In this document: positions 34,591-43,069 of the stretch, piece after piece
How the letters are laid out: each line of letters begins with the position of its first letter
Position numbering within the stretch: the first letter of the stretch is position 1
Origin: Chloroflexota bacterium
GTDB lineage: Bacteria > Chloroflexota > Anaerolineae > Aggregatilineales > Phototrophicaceae
Reading direction: 5' to 3'
DNA length: 64,000 nt
Assembly: GCA_026708115.1 (NCBI GenBank)
Contig: JAPOVL010000043.1
Location: 144,285 to 208,284 of the forward strand
The notes under the pieces: generated by a model
What the model was told of the DNA's origin: nothing
Seen by the model: the letters and a program-made list of their open reading frames with translations, nothing else
The model's database searches: none
Made by a program: the position numbers and the translations under genes

Positions 34591-36177
34591 ATGAACCGCA
34601 AGCAAGAAGAAGATATTCGCAATACCTCGAAACTGCTGGCCCGCAATACGCTATCGCGGCGGCGCTTTTTGCAGACGATGTTCGCCACCGGCGCGGGCGC
34701 GTTGGCCTATGGCGCGGCGCCCTTGGCATCGGTGGTCGCGCAAGGCGGCTCGTCGGCAACCGTTGACATCGCCAACAGCTTCGGCCGTTTGAATCCGGTC
34801 CTGTCCACCGCCATCGGCGAGTTGACCATCAACAATGCCGTCTTCAACAAAGTGCCGGCGCTGTTGGCCGAAGCCCCGACGCAGGAAGATGACCTGACCT
34901 GGACGCTGAGTTTCCGCCAGGGCGTGATGTTCCACGACGGTACGGAGATGAAGGCATCCGACTTCAAATTCACCCTGGATTTGATTCAGAACCCGGACAC
35001 CGCCTCACTCTTCGCCAACTTCCTGACGCCAATAGCCGGCGTTGATGCAACCGGCGACTATTCCGCCAGGATCCATCTCAACGAACCCTTTGGTCTGCTG
35101 CCGGAGCGCCTCTTTGTCATGTCGGTATTGCCGGAAGCCACCTTCAACGAGATGGGCATGGACCGCTTCGGGCTGGCGCCTGTGGGCACGGGTCCCTTTG
35201 TCTTCCAGAATATGATCGCCCAGGACCGCGTCGAGCTGGCGCGCAACCCCGACTACTTCGTCGATGGTCTGCCCTTGCTGGACAGCCTGATCTACCGTGA
35301 AGTGCCGGAAGCCAGCGTGCGCATGGCCAACCTGGTCGCCAACCAGTCCGACGTCATGGAACAAGTGCCGCCGGAAAGCTTTGATATCTTCAGCCAGGCG
35401 CCGGGCATCGTCGCCGGCTCCGGACCGAGTACCCGCCGAGCCTTTATCGCCTACAACTGCACCAAGCCGCCGCTTGATGACGCGCGCGTGCGCCAGGCGC
35501 TCTCCTACGCCATTGACCGCCAAGCCATCATCGACACCGTATTGAGCGGCAAAGGCTTGCCAGGCAACGGCTCCAGCATTCCGCCGACGATGGACAATTA
35601 CAACGCCGATGCCGACAAATACAATTACGACCCGGATATGGCGCGGGCGCTGCTCAGCGACGCCGGCGCCGAGGGCATCAAGCTCGAATTGATGGCCGGC
35701 TCGCTCAAGTTCCTGGCGGATACCGTGACCCTGATCAAGCCCATGGTCGAAGCGGTCGGCATTGAGACCGAAATCCGCCTGATCGAGGTCGAGGCCGGTT
35801 ATCAGTTCGTCTTCGATCGCACCTTCGATACCTACACCACCTGGGGCAATACCAGCGCCCTCGGCTCGGACATTGATATCCACACGCGCTGGATTTACGG
35901 ACCCTTCATCGGCCGCGGCGATACGCTCTTCGGCTGGGGACCGCACAATGGCGATATCTTCGAGCAGACGCATCAGACGATGAACGCCGCCGCCGCCAGC
36001 GCTGACGCCGACGAGCGCCGCGCCGGTTATGACCAGGTGCAGGCGACGGTCGTGGACGAAGCGGTCGAGTTCGTCTTGTACTGGCCCGATAATCTGGGCG
36101 CTTGGCGGGACAACATCACCGGTTATGTGCCGCCGATAGACGATGTCATCGAGGCCTCGCATATCGCCAAGTCCTAG
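34591..36177 (+). CDS. Peptide/nickel-type ABC transporter solute-binding protein (family 5), Tat-exported
   Basis: 528 residues. The N-terminus has a twin-arginine signal, LSRRRFLQTMFATGAGALA, ending near SVVAQGG, with no lipobox. LTWTLSFRQGVMFHDGTEMKASDFKFTLDL is the family 5 signature, and the APVGTGPFVFQ and RQALSYAIDRQAIIDTVLSG blocks are typical of DppA/OppA proteins. AAGGAG lies 8 nt before the ATG. It follows the M81 peptidase gene and precedes DppB- and DppC-like permeases, so it probably supplies peptides or amino-acid conjugates to the operon's enzymes. Confidence 0.9.
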   Translation: MNRKQEEDIRNTSKLLARNTLSRRRFLQTMFATGAGALAYGAAPLASVVAQGGSSATVDIANSFGRLNPVLSTAIGELTINNAVFNKVPALLAEAPTQEDDLTWTLSFRQGVMFHDGTEMKASDFKFTLDLIQNPDTASLFANFLTPIAGVDATGDYSARIHLNEPFGLLPERLFVMSVLPEATFNEMGMDRFGLAPVGTGPFVFQNMIAQDRVELARNPDYFVDGLPLLDSLIYREVPEASVRMANLVANQSDVMEQVPPESFDIFSQAPGIVAGSGPSTRRAFIAYNCTKPPLDDARVRQALSYAIDRQAIIDTVLSGKGLPGNGSSIPPTMDNYNADADKYNYDPDMARALLSDAGAEGIKLELMAGSLKFLADTVTLIKPMVEAVGIETEIRLIEVEAGYQFVFDRTFDTYTTWGNTSALGSDIDIHTRWIYGPFIGRGDTLFGWGPHNGDIFEQTHQTMNAAAASADADERRAGYDQVQATVVDEAVEFVLYWPDNLGAWRDNITGYVPPIDDVIEASHIAKS

Positions 36178-36234
36178 GCGAGCTTGAAGCGGAAAACAAT
36201 CGGCTAGGGCTGGGATGGCTCCGTTCTCGAATCT

Positions 36235-36303
36235 GTAAGGGCGGCCCATTGGGTCGCCCGACAAGATACCGCCCGACGCCTGGGCGACCTGGCTGGTCGC
36301 CCC
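36235..36303. repeat. Two REP-like palindromes between binding-protein and permease genes
   Basis: GTAAGGGCGGCCC-att-GGGTCGCCCG at 36235-36260 and GGGCGACC-tggct-GGTCGCCCC at 36282-36303. They occupy most of the 153-bp gap inside the Dpp-type operon. Confidence 0.85.
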
Positions 36304-36330
36304 TGGCTTTGATTGGGGAGCAACGAGGGC

Positions 36331-37278
36331 ATGGCGCGTTTTTTTGCGCGACGGCTGATCTTCTCGCTGCCGGTATTGTTCGGCGTCACGGTCCTGATTT
36401 ACGTGCTGCTCTGGTTCGCGCCGGGCGATCCGGCGCTGTCGAGCCTGGGCATCTATGCCACGCCGGAGCAACTGCAGACGCTGCGGGAACAGCTTGACCT
36501 CGACAAACCGATTTATGTGCTATACGTCCGCTGGCTGGGCCAGATCGTCCGCGGCGATTTCGGCATTTCCATGATCACCAAGGAAAACGTCAGCACCCTA
36601 ATCGGGCACAGTCTGTCAATCACGGTGCAACTGACCGCGGTGGCGATGGTGATTGTCCTGCTGATCGCCTTCCCCACCGGCATCATCTCGGCCGTCAAGC
36701 GCAACAGCATCAGCGACGCCTTAAGCCGAATCTTTTCCCTGCTGGGCATCTCGATGCCCAACTTCTGGTTGGCGCTGCTCTTCATCACCTTCATCGCAGT
36801 CGGATTGCGCTGGTTCCCGCCCGGCGGTTATGTTTCGCCCGAGCAGGGCATCGGTCCCTGGCTGCGTTCGCTGTTTTTGCCGGCGCTATCCATCGCGGCG
36901 GCGCCCGCCTCTTCGCTATCGCGCATGGTGCGGGCCAGCATGCTCGATGTATTGAGCAAGGATTACATCCGCACCGCGCGCGCCAAGGGACAGCGCGAAC
37001 GCTGGGTCATCATCCGGCATGCGCTGCGGAATTCGCTCATGGCGCCCATGACCATCATCGGCATGCAGGTCGGTTACCTGCTCGGCGGCGCCATCATCGT
37101 CGAAGTCATCTTCTTTTTCCCGGGCATGGGGCGCCTGCTGCTGGAAGCCGGCATTGATCAAGACTATTCCGTGGTGCAAGGCGTTGCGCTGGTCACGTCG
37201 GCGGCCTTCATCCTGGTCAACGTTCTAATCGACTTTCTTTATGTGATTATCGACCCGCGCATTCGGGATAGCCAGTGA
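36331..37278 (+). CDS. Dipeptide-type ABC transporter permease (DppB-like)
   Basis: 315 residues. RRLIFSLPVLFGVTVLIYVLL is the first helix, and FAPGDPALSSLG and LDLDKPIYVLYVRWLGQIVRGDFG are the DppB N-terminal signature. The EAA-type loop at about residue 205 reads DYIRTARAKGQRERWVIIRHALRNSLM. The ATG at 36331 has GGGGAG 10 nt upstream, on the edge of the last hairpin; an in-frame TTG at 36313 is less likely. It forms the channel with the DppC-like protein. No DppD/DppF ATPases follow. Confidence 0.9.
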   Translation: MARFFARRLIFSLPVLFGVTVLIYVLLWFAPGDPALSSLGIYATPEQLQTLREQLDLDKPIYVLYVRWLGQIVRGDFGISMITKENVSTLIGHSLSITVQLTAVAMVIVLLIAFPTGIISAVKRNSISDALSRIFSLLGISMPNFWLALLFITFIAVGLRWFPPGGYVSPEQGIGPWLRSLFLPALSIAAAPASSLSRMVRASMLDVLSKDYIRTARAKGQRERWVIIRHALRNSLMAPMTIIGMQVGYLLGGAIIVEVIFFFPGMGRLLLEAGIDQDYSVVQGVALVTSAAFILVNVLIDFLYVIIDPRIRDSQ

Positions 37279-37288
37279 GGGAGATCGC

Positions 37289-38134
37289 TTGAAGAGCCTC
37301 TGGTGGTTGCGCAATGATCCGCTAGCGATGATCGGCCTGTGCATCTTGATCGTCTTCGCGCTGGCGGCGATCTTCGCAGCGCAGGTCGCGCCCTTCGACC
37401 CCACTGCCCAGCATCTCTCGGATACGCTCAAGCCGCCCAGCGAGGTCTACCGCTTTGGCACCGATCAGTTCGGGCGCGATATCCTCAGCCGCGTCATCCA
37501 TGGCACGCAGATCTCCCTGGGATTAGGTTCGGCGGCGGTGGTCCTGGCGGTCGCCGTCGGCACGACTATCGGCTTGACCGCCGGCTATGTCGGCGGCCGC
37601 GTCGACGAGTTTATCATGCGCATCATCGATATTTTCTTCGCCTTCCCGCCCATTGTGCTGGCCATCTTTTTGATGGCGACCTTCGGGCCCAGCCTGCTCA
37701 ATGTCGTGGTTGTGGTTGCGCTGGTCACCATCCCGCAATTCACGCGCATCGCCCGCAGCGTCGCCATCAGCGAGCGCAACCAGGACTATGTGCTGGCGGC
37801 CCGCGCCATGGGCGCGTCTACCGCCTCGGTCATTCGCAGGCACCTGCTGGTCAACGCTTTTCCGCCGTTGGCGATACAGGTCACGGTGCTGCTGGCCGAT
37901 GCGATTCTGATCGAAGCCGCGCTGAGCTTTCTCGGCATCGGCGTCCGCCCGCCGACGCCGACCTGGGGTGGCATCTTGAGCGCCGGGCGGGATTACGTTT
38001 TCACCGGTTTCTGGTGGTTCACCGTCTTCCCGGGCTTGGCGATCTTCCTGGCTGTGTTCTCCTTGAATGTGCTGGGCGATGGCTTGCGCGACTTCATCGA
38101 CCCAACCACGCGCCCGCGCGGGAGCGGGGATTAG
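37289..38134 (+). CDS. Dipeptide-type ABC transporter permease (DppC-like)
   Basis: 281 residues. The first helix is at about residues 10-32, followed by FDPTAQHLSDTLKPPSEVYRFGTDQFGRDILSRVIHG, the DppC signature loop. The EAA loop reads DYVLAARAMGASTASVIRRHLLVNAF, and the end FSLNVLGDGLRDFIDP is typical. The start is a TTG at 37289, set by GGGAG 5 nt upstream and 11 bp after the previous stop. The two ATPase genes normally next in such operons are absent; repeats and a DUF559 gene follow instead. Confidence 0.9.
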   Translation: MKSLWWLRNDPLAMIGLCILIVFALAAIFAAQVAPFDPTAQHLSDTLKPPSEVYRFGTDQFGRDILSRVIHGTQISLGLGSAAVVLAVAVGTTIGLTAGYVGGRVDEFIMRIIDIFFAFPPIVLAIFLMATFGPSLLNVVVVVALVTIPQFTRIARSVAISERNQDYVLAARAMGASTASVIRRHLLVNAFPPLAIQVTVLLADAILIEAALSFLGIGVRPPTPTWGGILSAGRDYVFTGFWWFTVFPGLAIFLAVFSLNVLGDGLRDFIDPTTRPRGSGD

Positions 38135-38272
38135 CCTGATGCTGAGTCGAGCGCCACTCTTAGATCCCAGCGCTATGAATAGGGGAGCGCTATTCGAACG
38201 ACGCGCTCGCCCTCCGACTCTGCGGGACGGATGGGATTACATTTGCGCGTAGCGCAGTCCGGGTGCGGGCAA

Positions 38273-38341
38273 AGTCCCTCCCCAAAGCTTCGGGTCGCGT
38301 AGACACAGACCGCCGGGAGCGATTTAGGGTGGGGTTGAAAA
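38273..38341. repeat. GC hairpin repeat interrupted by the 22-bp unit
   Basis: It reads CCCTCCCCAAAGCTTCGG, then the 22-bp unit at 38293-38314, then GGAGCGATTTAGGGTGGGGTTG. A clean copy at 38938-38979 has the same flanks joined without the unit (CCCTCCCCGAAGCCTCGG then GGAGGGATTTAGGGTGGGG), which shows the insertion directly. Confidence 0.85.
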
Positions 38342-38362
38342 AATGGGACAAGATGAAAATAC

Positions 38363-38839
38363 ATGAGCCACGATAACCAGGACGAGACCGAAAGGCGCAT
38401 TGCGCGATATACCGACCGCGCCTTGTATCGGGAATTGAAAATGCGCGCCAGATTCATGCGCAAGCATCCGACGCCAGCAGAAGCACTATTGTGGCAGCAA
38501 TTGCGGCACAGGCGCGTAGGCGGCTATCATTTTCGTCGACAGCACCCTATCGTGAGGTACATCGTCGACTTCTACTGTGCCGAAGCCAAGTTAGTTATAG
38601 AAGTTGACGGTTCTGTACATGATGAGCCGGGTCATGATGAATATGATGTGGCGCGTCAAGCGTTTTTGGAGGAGTTGGGATTGCGAGTGCTGCGATTTCA
38701 CAATTGTGAGGTGTTGCGAGGGATCGACGAGGTCGTCAAGGCTATTGCGGATGCGCTGCAATCAACCCCAGCCCCGGCCCCTCCCGGAGGTCAGTGTCTA
38801 CGTGGCCCAAGGCTTCGGCTGAGGAACGGACGCCCTTGA
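38363..38839 (+). CDS. DUF559 domain protein (Vsr-like endonuclease fold)
   Basis: 158 residues. MRKHPTPAEALLWQQLRHRRVGGYHFRRQHPIVRYIVDFYCAEAKLVIEVDGSVH is the DUF559 core, a PD-(D/E)XK-like fold related to very-short-patch repair nucleases. The Asp of VDFYC and the Glu of VIEVDG are the likely metal ligands. The normal domain ends near residue 132 (VVKAIADAL). The remaining Pro- and Arg-rich tail is translated repeat DNA that includes a 22-bp unit, so the natural stop was probably lost or displaced. There is no good ribosome site. Function in the cell is unknown. Confidence 0.82.
   Translation: MSHDNQDETERRIARYTDRALYRELKMRARFMRKHPTPAEALLWQQLRHRRVGGYHFRRQHPIVRYIVDFYCAEAKLVIEVDGSVHDEPGHDEYDVARQAFLEELGLRVLRFHNCEVLRGIDEVVKAIADALQSTPAPAPPGGQCLRGPRLRLRNGRP
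38786..38807 (-). repeat. 22-bp interspersed unit inside the DUF559 gene tail
   Basis: Reverse orientation, beginning GGAGGTCAGTGTCTACG and ending TGGCC. It lies in a CCCCGGCCCCTCCC/GGCTTCGG repeat that forms the last codons of the DUF559 reading frame. Confidence 0.7.
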
Positions 38840-39298
38840 AAATCGCGCATGTCGCAAGGTCTGCCCCATCACCCGAAAGCGCCAACGCAGACCAGGGTAT
38901 TGCATTCGCGCCTAGGGCGATCCGCTTGCGCGTAAAGTCCCTCCCCGAAGCCTCGGGGAGGGATTTAGGGTGGGGTTGAAAATATGCGGCAAGATGTAGA
39001 TACATGAGCTTGTGCAATGGGATCCTCTCGTGAGACGGCTAAGACATGACAGGTTGGCAAACGGCGCAATTTCAGGGTCTACCCCACCCCCCGGCCCCCT
39101 CCCCGAAGCATCAGGGAGGGGGAGCGCGTTTGAAGGGACTAGGATTAGATCCAGAACTATCGCTACAAATGAGATATTTCGCATTGTATTGTTGGAACTA
39201 CCGAGATTTCACGCGGGGTAGAAACGGTCAGTAGGTCGCATTTGGCGACGATTCTGATCCATCAATTGACAAATGGTACTTGACAAGGAGCAAGCCAC
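38840..39298. repeat. Intergenic repeat block, no gene seen
   Basis: 459 bp. A GC hairpin repeat at 38938-38979 is followed by a GACATGACAGGTTGGC stretch (39045) that is inverted relative to 25150-25190, and a second hairpin repeat CCCCTCCCCGAAGC/TCAGGGAGGGGG at about 39095-39122. The final 60 bp contain two TTGACA hexamers (39266 and 39278 region) and the AGGAG of the next gene; a promoter is likely here but no -10 stands out. Confidence 0.6.
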
Positions 39299-40321
39299 AT
39301 GAAAATCCTGATTTCCGGCGTCACCGGGCGGGTTGGCAGCAATCTCGCCCAGCAACTGCAAGCGCGCGGTCACGAGCTGCGGGGGCTGGTCATGCCCGGC
39401 GATCCCAAGCTGCACAAGGCCGCTGCGCTCGGCGTCGAGATCGTCGAAGCCGATATCGCCGATGCCGAGCGCGTGCGGGCCGCCGCCGATGGCGTTGACA
39501 TCGTTATCCACCAAGCGGCGCAGATCCTGGAAGGCATTTACCCGTCCGAGCGCATGCTCGACATCAATACCCGCTCGACCGTCGCCTTGCTGGAAGGCGC
39601 GCTGGCTTCCAGCAGACCGGTCAAACGTTTTCTGCTCGCCAGCACCGACCAGACCTACAACCCCTTCGTGACCAAACAAGTTACCTTTTACGAGGACAGT
39701 CCACAGAAACCGGCCGATATCTACGCGCTGACCAAGCTGCTTTCGGAGCAAGCCTGCCTGGCCTATATGCGTGAATATGGGCTGCCGGTGACGATCCTGC
39801 GCTATAGCTCGATTCTGGCTGCCAATGAGGTGCTAGGCGTGCTGAACCCGGTCTGGCTGAATTACTTCGTGGAGCTGGCCGTGGCCAAGAACCGTCTGCC
39901 CTGGTTCGGCGCCGAACACGCCGACGAAGCCCAAGCGATCATAGCCGACTTGCTGGAGACACCGGATGCGGTCTGCGCGGTGACCGACGCGCGTGGCAAG
40001 TCTTGGGCGCTGGCTTTCACCGATGTGCGCGACGTGGTGGCGGGCACGCTGCTGGCGCTAGAAAGCGACAGTGCCATCGGCGAAGCCTTCAACATGGTGG
40101 GTCCGGTACCGGTCGCCTATACCAGCGCGGCGCGCTTGATCGCCGACAATAGCGACCGCCCCTACCGCGATGTCAAGATGCCCTTCTATTGGGGACCGCA
40201 TGTCTCCAACGAGAAGGCCCGCGCCATGCTGGGATACAAGCCGCAATACAGCTTTGACAAAATGGTCGAGACGGCGCTGGCGCATCAGCGCGGCGACGCC
40301 ATTGATCAGATACCGAATTAG
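39299..40321 (+). CDS. NAD-dependent epimerase/dehydratase (extended SDR)
   Basis: 340 residues. The Rossmann motif GVTGRVG starts at residue 7. QAAQIL, STDQTYNPF and the catalytic Tyr-x3-Lys (YALTK) follow in the expected order, with TILRYSSIL after it as in nucleotide-sugar epimerases. DVRDVVAGTLLALE and AFNMVG are conserved C-terminal blocks. AGGAG lies 8 nt before the ATG. The gene stands alone between repeats and a beta-propeller gene. The substrate could be a sugar nucleotide or another sugar derivative; the sequence does not decide it. Confidence 0.87.
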   Translation: MKILISGVTGRVGSNLAQQLQARGHELRGLVMPGDPKLHKAAALGVEIVEADIADAERVRAAADGVDIVIHQAAQILEGIYPSERMLDINTRSTVALLEGALASSRPVKRFLLASTDQTYNPFVTKQVTFYEDSPQKPADIYALTKLLSEQACLAYMREYGLPVTILRYSSILAANEVLGVLNPVWLNYFVELAVAKNRLPWFGAEHADEAQAIIADLLETPDAVCAVTDARGKSWALAFTDVRDVVAGTLLALESDSAIGEAFNMVGPVPVAYTSAARLIADNSDRPYRDVKMPFYWGPHVSNEKARAMLGYKPQYSFDKMVETALAHQRGDAIDQIPN

Positions 40322-40402
40322 CGGCCCTAGTCGCTCATAGGCAGCGCCGCGCCCGTCCATTACAATGATGGGCGTGTTTGACCTTTCCCGACGAGACCTG
40401 CC

Positions 40403-41425
40403 ATGACCGACTCTGGGGCAAAACCGGCTCGATTCGCGCGAACGCGCGCCCTGCTCTTCCTGCTCGCCTCGCTGGCCATCGGCGCGGTTCTCATCGTCGC
40501 CATGACCTGGTTCGTGATCGGCTCGGCCCCGCGCGGGCAAGCGGTCGCGGTCGCATCGGACATCGCCGTTTCCGAGTACGTCGCCCTGCCCGACGACGAT
40601 GCCTATCCGGCGGCGCTGGCGATCGGCGCCCATGGCACGCTCTATACCGGCAGCTACCAGAGCGGCGCCCTGTGGGCGATCAACCGCGACGGCCTCCTCA
40701 GCGAAATCCCGGGCAGCCGCGAGCGCATCGGCTCGGTCACCGGCTTGGATGTGGCGCTCGATGGGGCGCTCTACATCCTCGACCGCATCACGCCGCTGGA
40801 CGCAAAGGGCGCGGTGATCTGGCGCTATGCGGATGGAAGACTCGAGGCAGTCGTGGAAATCCCGAACGACGAAGCCCTTGGCCTGGTGCTGCCCGAAGAT
40901 ATTGCCCTCGACAGCGCCGGCCAGATTTATATCAGCGATCGCAAAACAGGCCGCGTCTGGACTTATACGCCGGCGGATGAGGCGCTGGCCGTCTTTTGGC
41001 AAATGCCCTGCGGCGAGACCTGCGCGGCCACGGGCTTGGCTTACGACGCCGCGCGTGATGCGCTCCTGGTCACGGACAGCGAAACGGACAGCGTCTATCG
41101 CATCGCTGTCGCTGACAAATCGGCTCGCGCCGAGCGCATTTTCGTCGACGAAGCCGATAGCGGCTACGGTTTGGACGGCATCACCGTTTCACCGCAGGGC
41201 GGCATCTACATCGCGCTGCTGGCCTGGAACCGCGTGGCGCAGCTCCAGGACGGCGAGCTGGTGATGCTGGCGCGCGATTTTCGCGGCGCCAGCGATGTCG
41301 CCTACCATGCCGCGTCAGACCGCCTCTACGTCAGCAACTGGAACCAATTCAGCCTGGGTTTCGGCACGCGCCCGCAATTGCCCTTCGCCCTGGACGTGAT
41401 TGATCTCTCGCCCGAATCCGGCTAA
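40403..41425 (+). CDS. Membrane-anchored SMP-30/NHL-like beta-propeller protein
   Basis: 340 residues. One hydrophobic helix at about 16-40 (ALLFLLASLAIGAVLIVAMTWFVI) acts as an uncleaved anchor. The rest consists of blades of the SMP-30/strictosidine-synthase-like type: GLDVALDGALYILDR, PEDIALDSAGQIYISDRKTGRV, GLAYDAARDALLVTDSETDSVYRI and GITVSPQGGIYIALLAWNRVAQL. Such propellers include lactonases and binding proteins. The metal-ligand pattern of gluconolactonases could not be confirmed, so an enzyme role is open. It sits 82 bp after the epimerase gene. Confidence 0.75.
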   Translation: MTDSGAKPARFARTRALLFLLASLAIGAVLIVAMTWFVIGSAPRGQAVAVASDIAVSEYVALPDDDAYPAALAIGAHGTLYTGSYQSGALWAINRDGLLSEIPGSRERIGSVTGLDVALDGALYILDRITPLDAKGAVIWRYADGRLEAVVEIPNDEALGLVLPEDIALDSAGQIYISDRKTGRVWTYTPADEALAVFWQMPCGETCAATGLAYDAARDALLVTDSETDSVYRIAVADKSARAERIFVDEADSGYGLDGITVSPQGGIYIALLAWNRVAQLQDGELVMLARDFRGASDVAYHAASDRLYVSNWNQFSLGFGTRPQLPFALDVIDLSPESG

Positions 41426-41541
41426 ACCCCTACGCCCCGCTTGACCGGCGCCTTCGGCTCGGTTAGGCTGGGTACTAGTGTCATACCGCGGACTCCGCTC
41501 GCCCAGCGTCGCGGCAACCGGAGTCCCACAGGCGTGTCAAT

Positions 41542-42780
41542 ATGAGCAGTTCATTCAATTTCAAGCAGAGCCGCCCCACCCTGATCTCTCCCCATGGGCG
41601 CGCCGAGCGACTGCCACTGTGGAGACGGGCGGCCGGTTGCTTGTTCTTGGCAGTCGCGCTCATCTTGCTCGGCGCAAGCGCCGGACTGGTGCTGACGGCG
41701 CCCCCTCCCGCCGACGAGAACCGCGGCGCCCTTGCTGCCGCGACAGCCGACGCGAGCGAAGCAGCGGCAACAGCCACTGCCGGACCGCAAGCGACGGCCA
41801 CTGACGAGCCGCCTGAGTCCATCGGCGGTCCCGCCCCGGGGCGGATGCCGACGCTCAGCAGCGGGCAAATCGCCGACCTGCTGGCGACGCCGCCGGAGAT
41901 CCTCGCTGAAGAAGAAGTTGAGGCCATCACCGGACTGAGTTACGATCCCTTCACCATCGTGCCCAACCGCAGCCGCAGTCGCATGACGAGCTACACAGTC
42001 CTGCGCGGGGACACAGTCGATACGATCTCCAGGCGCTTCGGGCTCAGCCGCGAGACCATCGCCTGGTGCAATAGCTATCGCAAGGCGCAAATCCTGTTCA
42101 CGGGCGATATCCTCAACATCCCGCCCTCTGACGGCGCCTGCCACACCGTATTAGCCAGCCAGGGCAAGGACATCAGCGCCATCGCCGAGCAGTACGGCAT
42201 TGATGATCCCTTTCTAATCATCGATGCCCCCGCCAACGACTTGCCGGAAATCTCCCCGGACACGCAACTGCCCAGCGGCACGCGGCTCTTTATCCCGGGC
42301 GGCGTCGGTTCGATCATCACCTGGAACGCCCCGGTCGAAGAAGATGCCTCCGGCAATGTCATCGCCTTCGCGCGCGGGCATCCCAATAGCTGTGGCGCGG
42401 TACCCGGCGGCGGCACCTTCTGGACCAATCCCCTGCCCAACGGCACCTACGTGCGCGGCTTTTACGCCGGTCACAGCGGCATCGACATCGCAGCGCGAAC
42501 GGGCACGCCAATTTTGGCGGCAAATGGCGGGCCGGTACTCTATGCCGGCTGGAACAGCTGGGGTTACGGCAATACCGTCGTCATCGGCCACGGGCCCTTC
42601 TCGACGCTCTACGGGCACATGAACAGCCTGGCCGTGCGCTGCGGCAACGTTGTCGCAGCCGGTCAGATCATCGGCTATGTCGGCAGCACGGGCAATTCCT
42701 CCGGTCCGCATTTGCATTTCGAGATTCGCTATCGCAACCAGCCGCAGGATCCCTCGGCGACCTTTGGGATTGGTTGGTAG
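41542..42780 (+). CDS. LysM domain and M23 family peptidase (LytM-type) envelope protein
   Basis: 412 residues. A hydrophobic helix at about 31-52 is followed by an Ala/Thr-rich linker. A LysM domain (about 152-195, YTVLRGDTVDTISRRFGLS) binds peptidoglycan, and a second, weaker LysM-like repeat follows (HTVLASQGKDISAIAEQYG). The C-terminal 120 residues are an M23 domain with His-x3-Asp in GHSGIDIA and HLHFEIR near the end, the zinc ligands and catalytic His. It should cleave peptide cross-bridges outside the cytoplasmic membrane. An ORF-free stretch of 289 bp separates it from the convergent toxin-like island. Confidence 0.9.
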   Translation: MSSSFNFKQSRPTLISPHGRAERLPLWRRAAGCLFLAVALILLGASAGLVLTAPPPADENRGALAAATADASEAAATATAGPQATATDEPPESIGGPAPGRMPTLSSGQIADLLATPPEILAEEEVEAITGLSYDPFTIVPNRSRSRMTSYTVLRGDTVDTISRRFGLSRETIAWCNSYRKAQILFTGDILNIPPSDGACHTVLASQGKDISAIAEQYGIDDPFLIIDAPANDLPEISPDTQLPSGTRLFIPGGVGSIITWNAPVEEDASGNVIAFARGHPNSCGAVPGGGTFWTNPLPNGTYVRGFYAGHSGIDIAARTGTPILAANGGPVLYAGWNSWGYGNTVVIGHGPFSTLYGHMNSLAVRCGNVVAAGQIIGYVGSTGNSSGPHLHFEIRYRNQPQDPSATFGIGW

Positions 42781-43069
42781 AATCTCCAGCTATGTGGTTT
42801 TGTAGCGAGATGGCGAGGCTTTACATGCTGTCTTAGGATGATGTGTAAACTGAGCGCTATTGTCAGTTAAGATCTTATGCGGTTTCTATGGCGCCGTCTC
42901 GATCAGCCAGCGCATCCGACTCCTCGTCCCAGCCCTAGGACGCGAAATGCTTCAAGTAGGCTATCGGTTCATCGAGGTAGAAATCGAGCCGCCCTACATG
43001 GCGCGGCGAAGCCGCCACGGGGCGGAGAAGTTGACAATCATTTGTTGAGGAAAAGGGATTTTTCTGTAT

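Noticed and set aside
35005..36471. A 488-codon minus-strand frame over the family 5 binding protein
   Set aside because: Antisense to DppA-like coding sequence and runs into palindromic repeats; no domain recognised.
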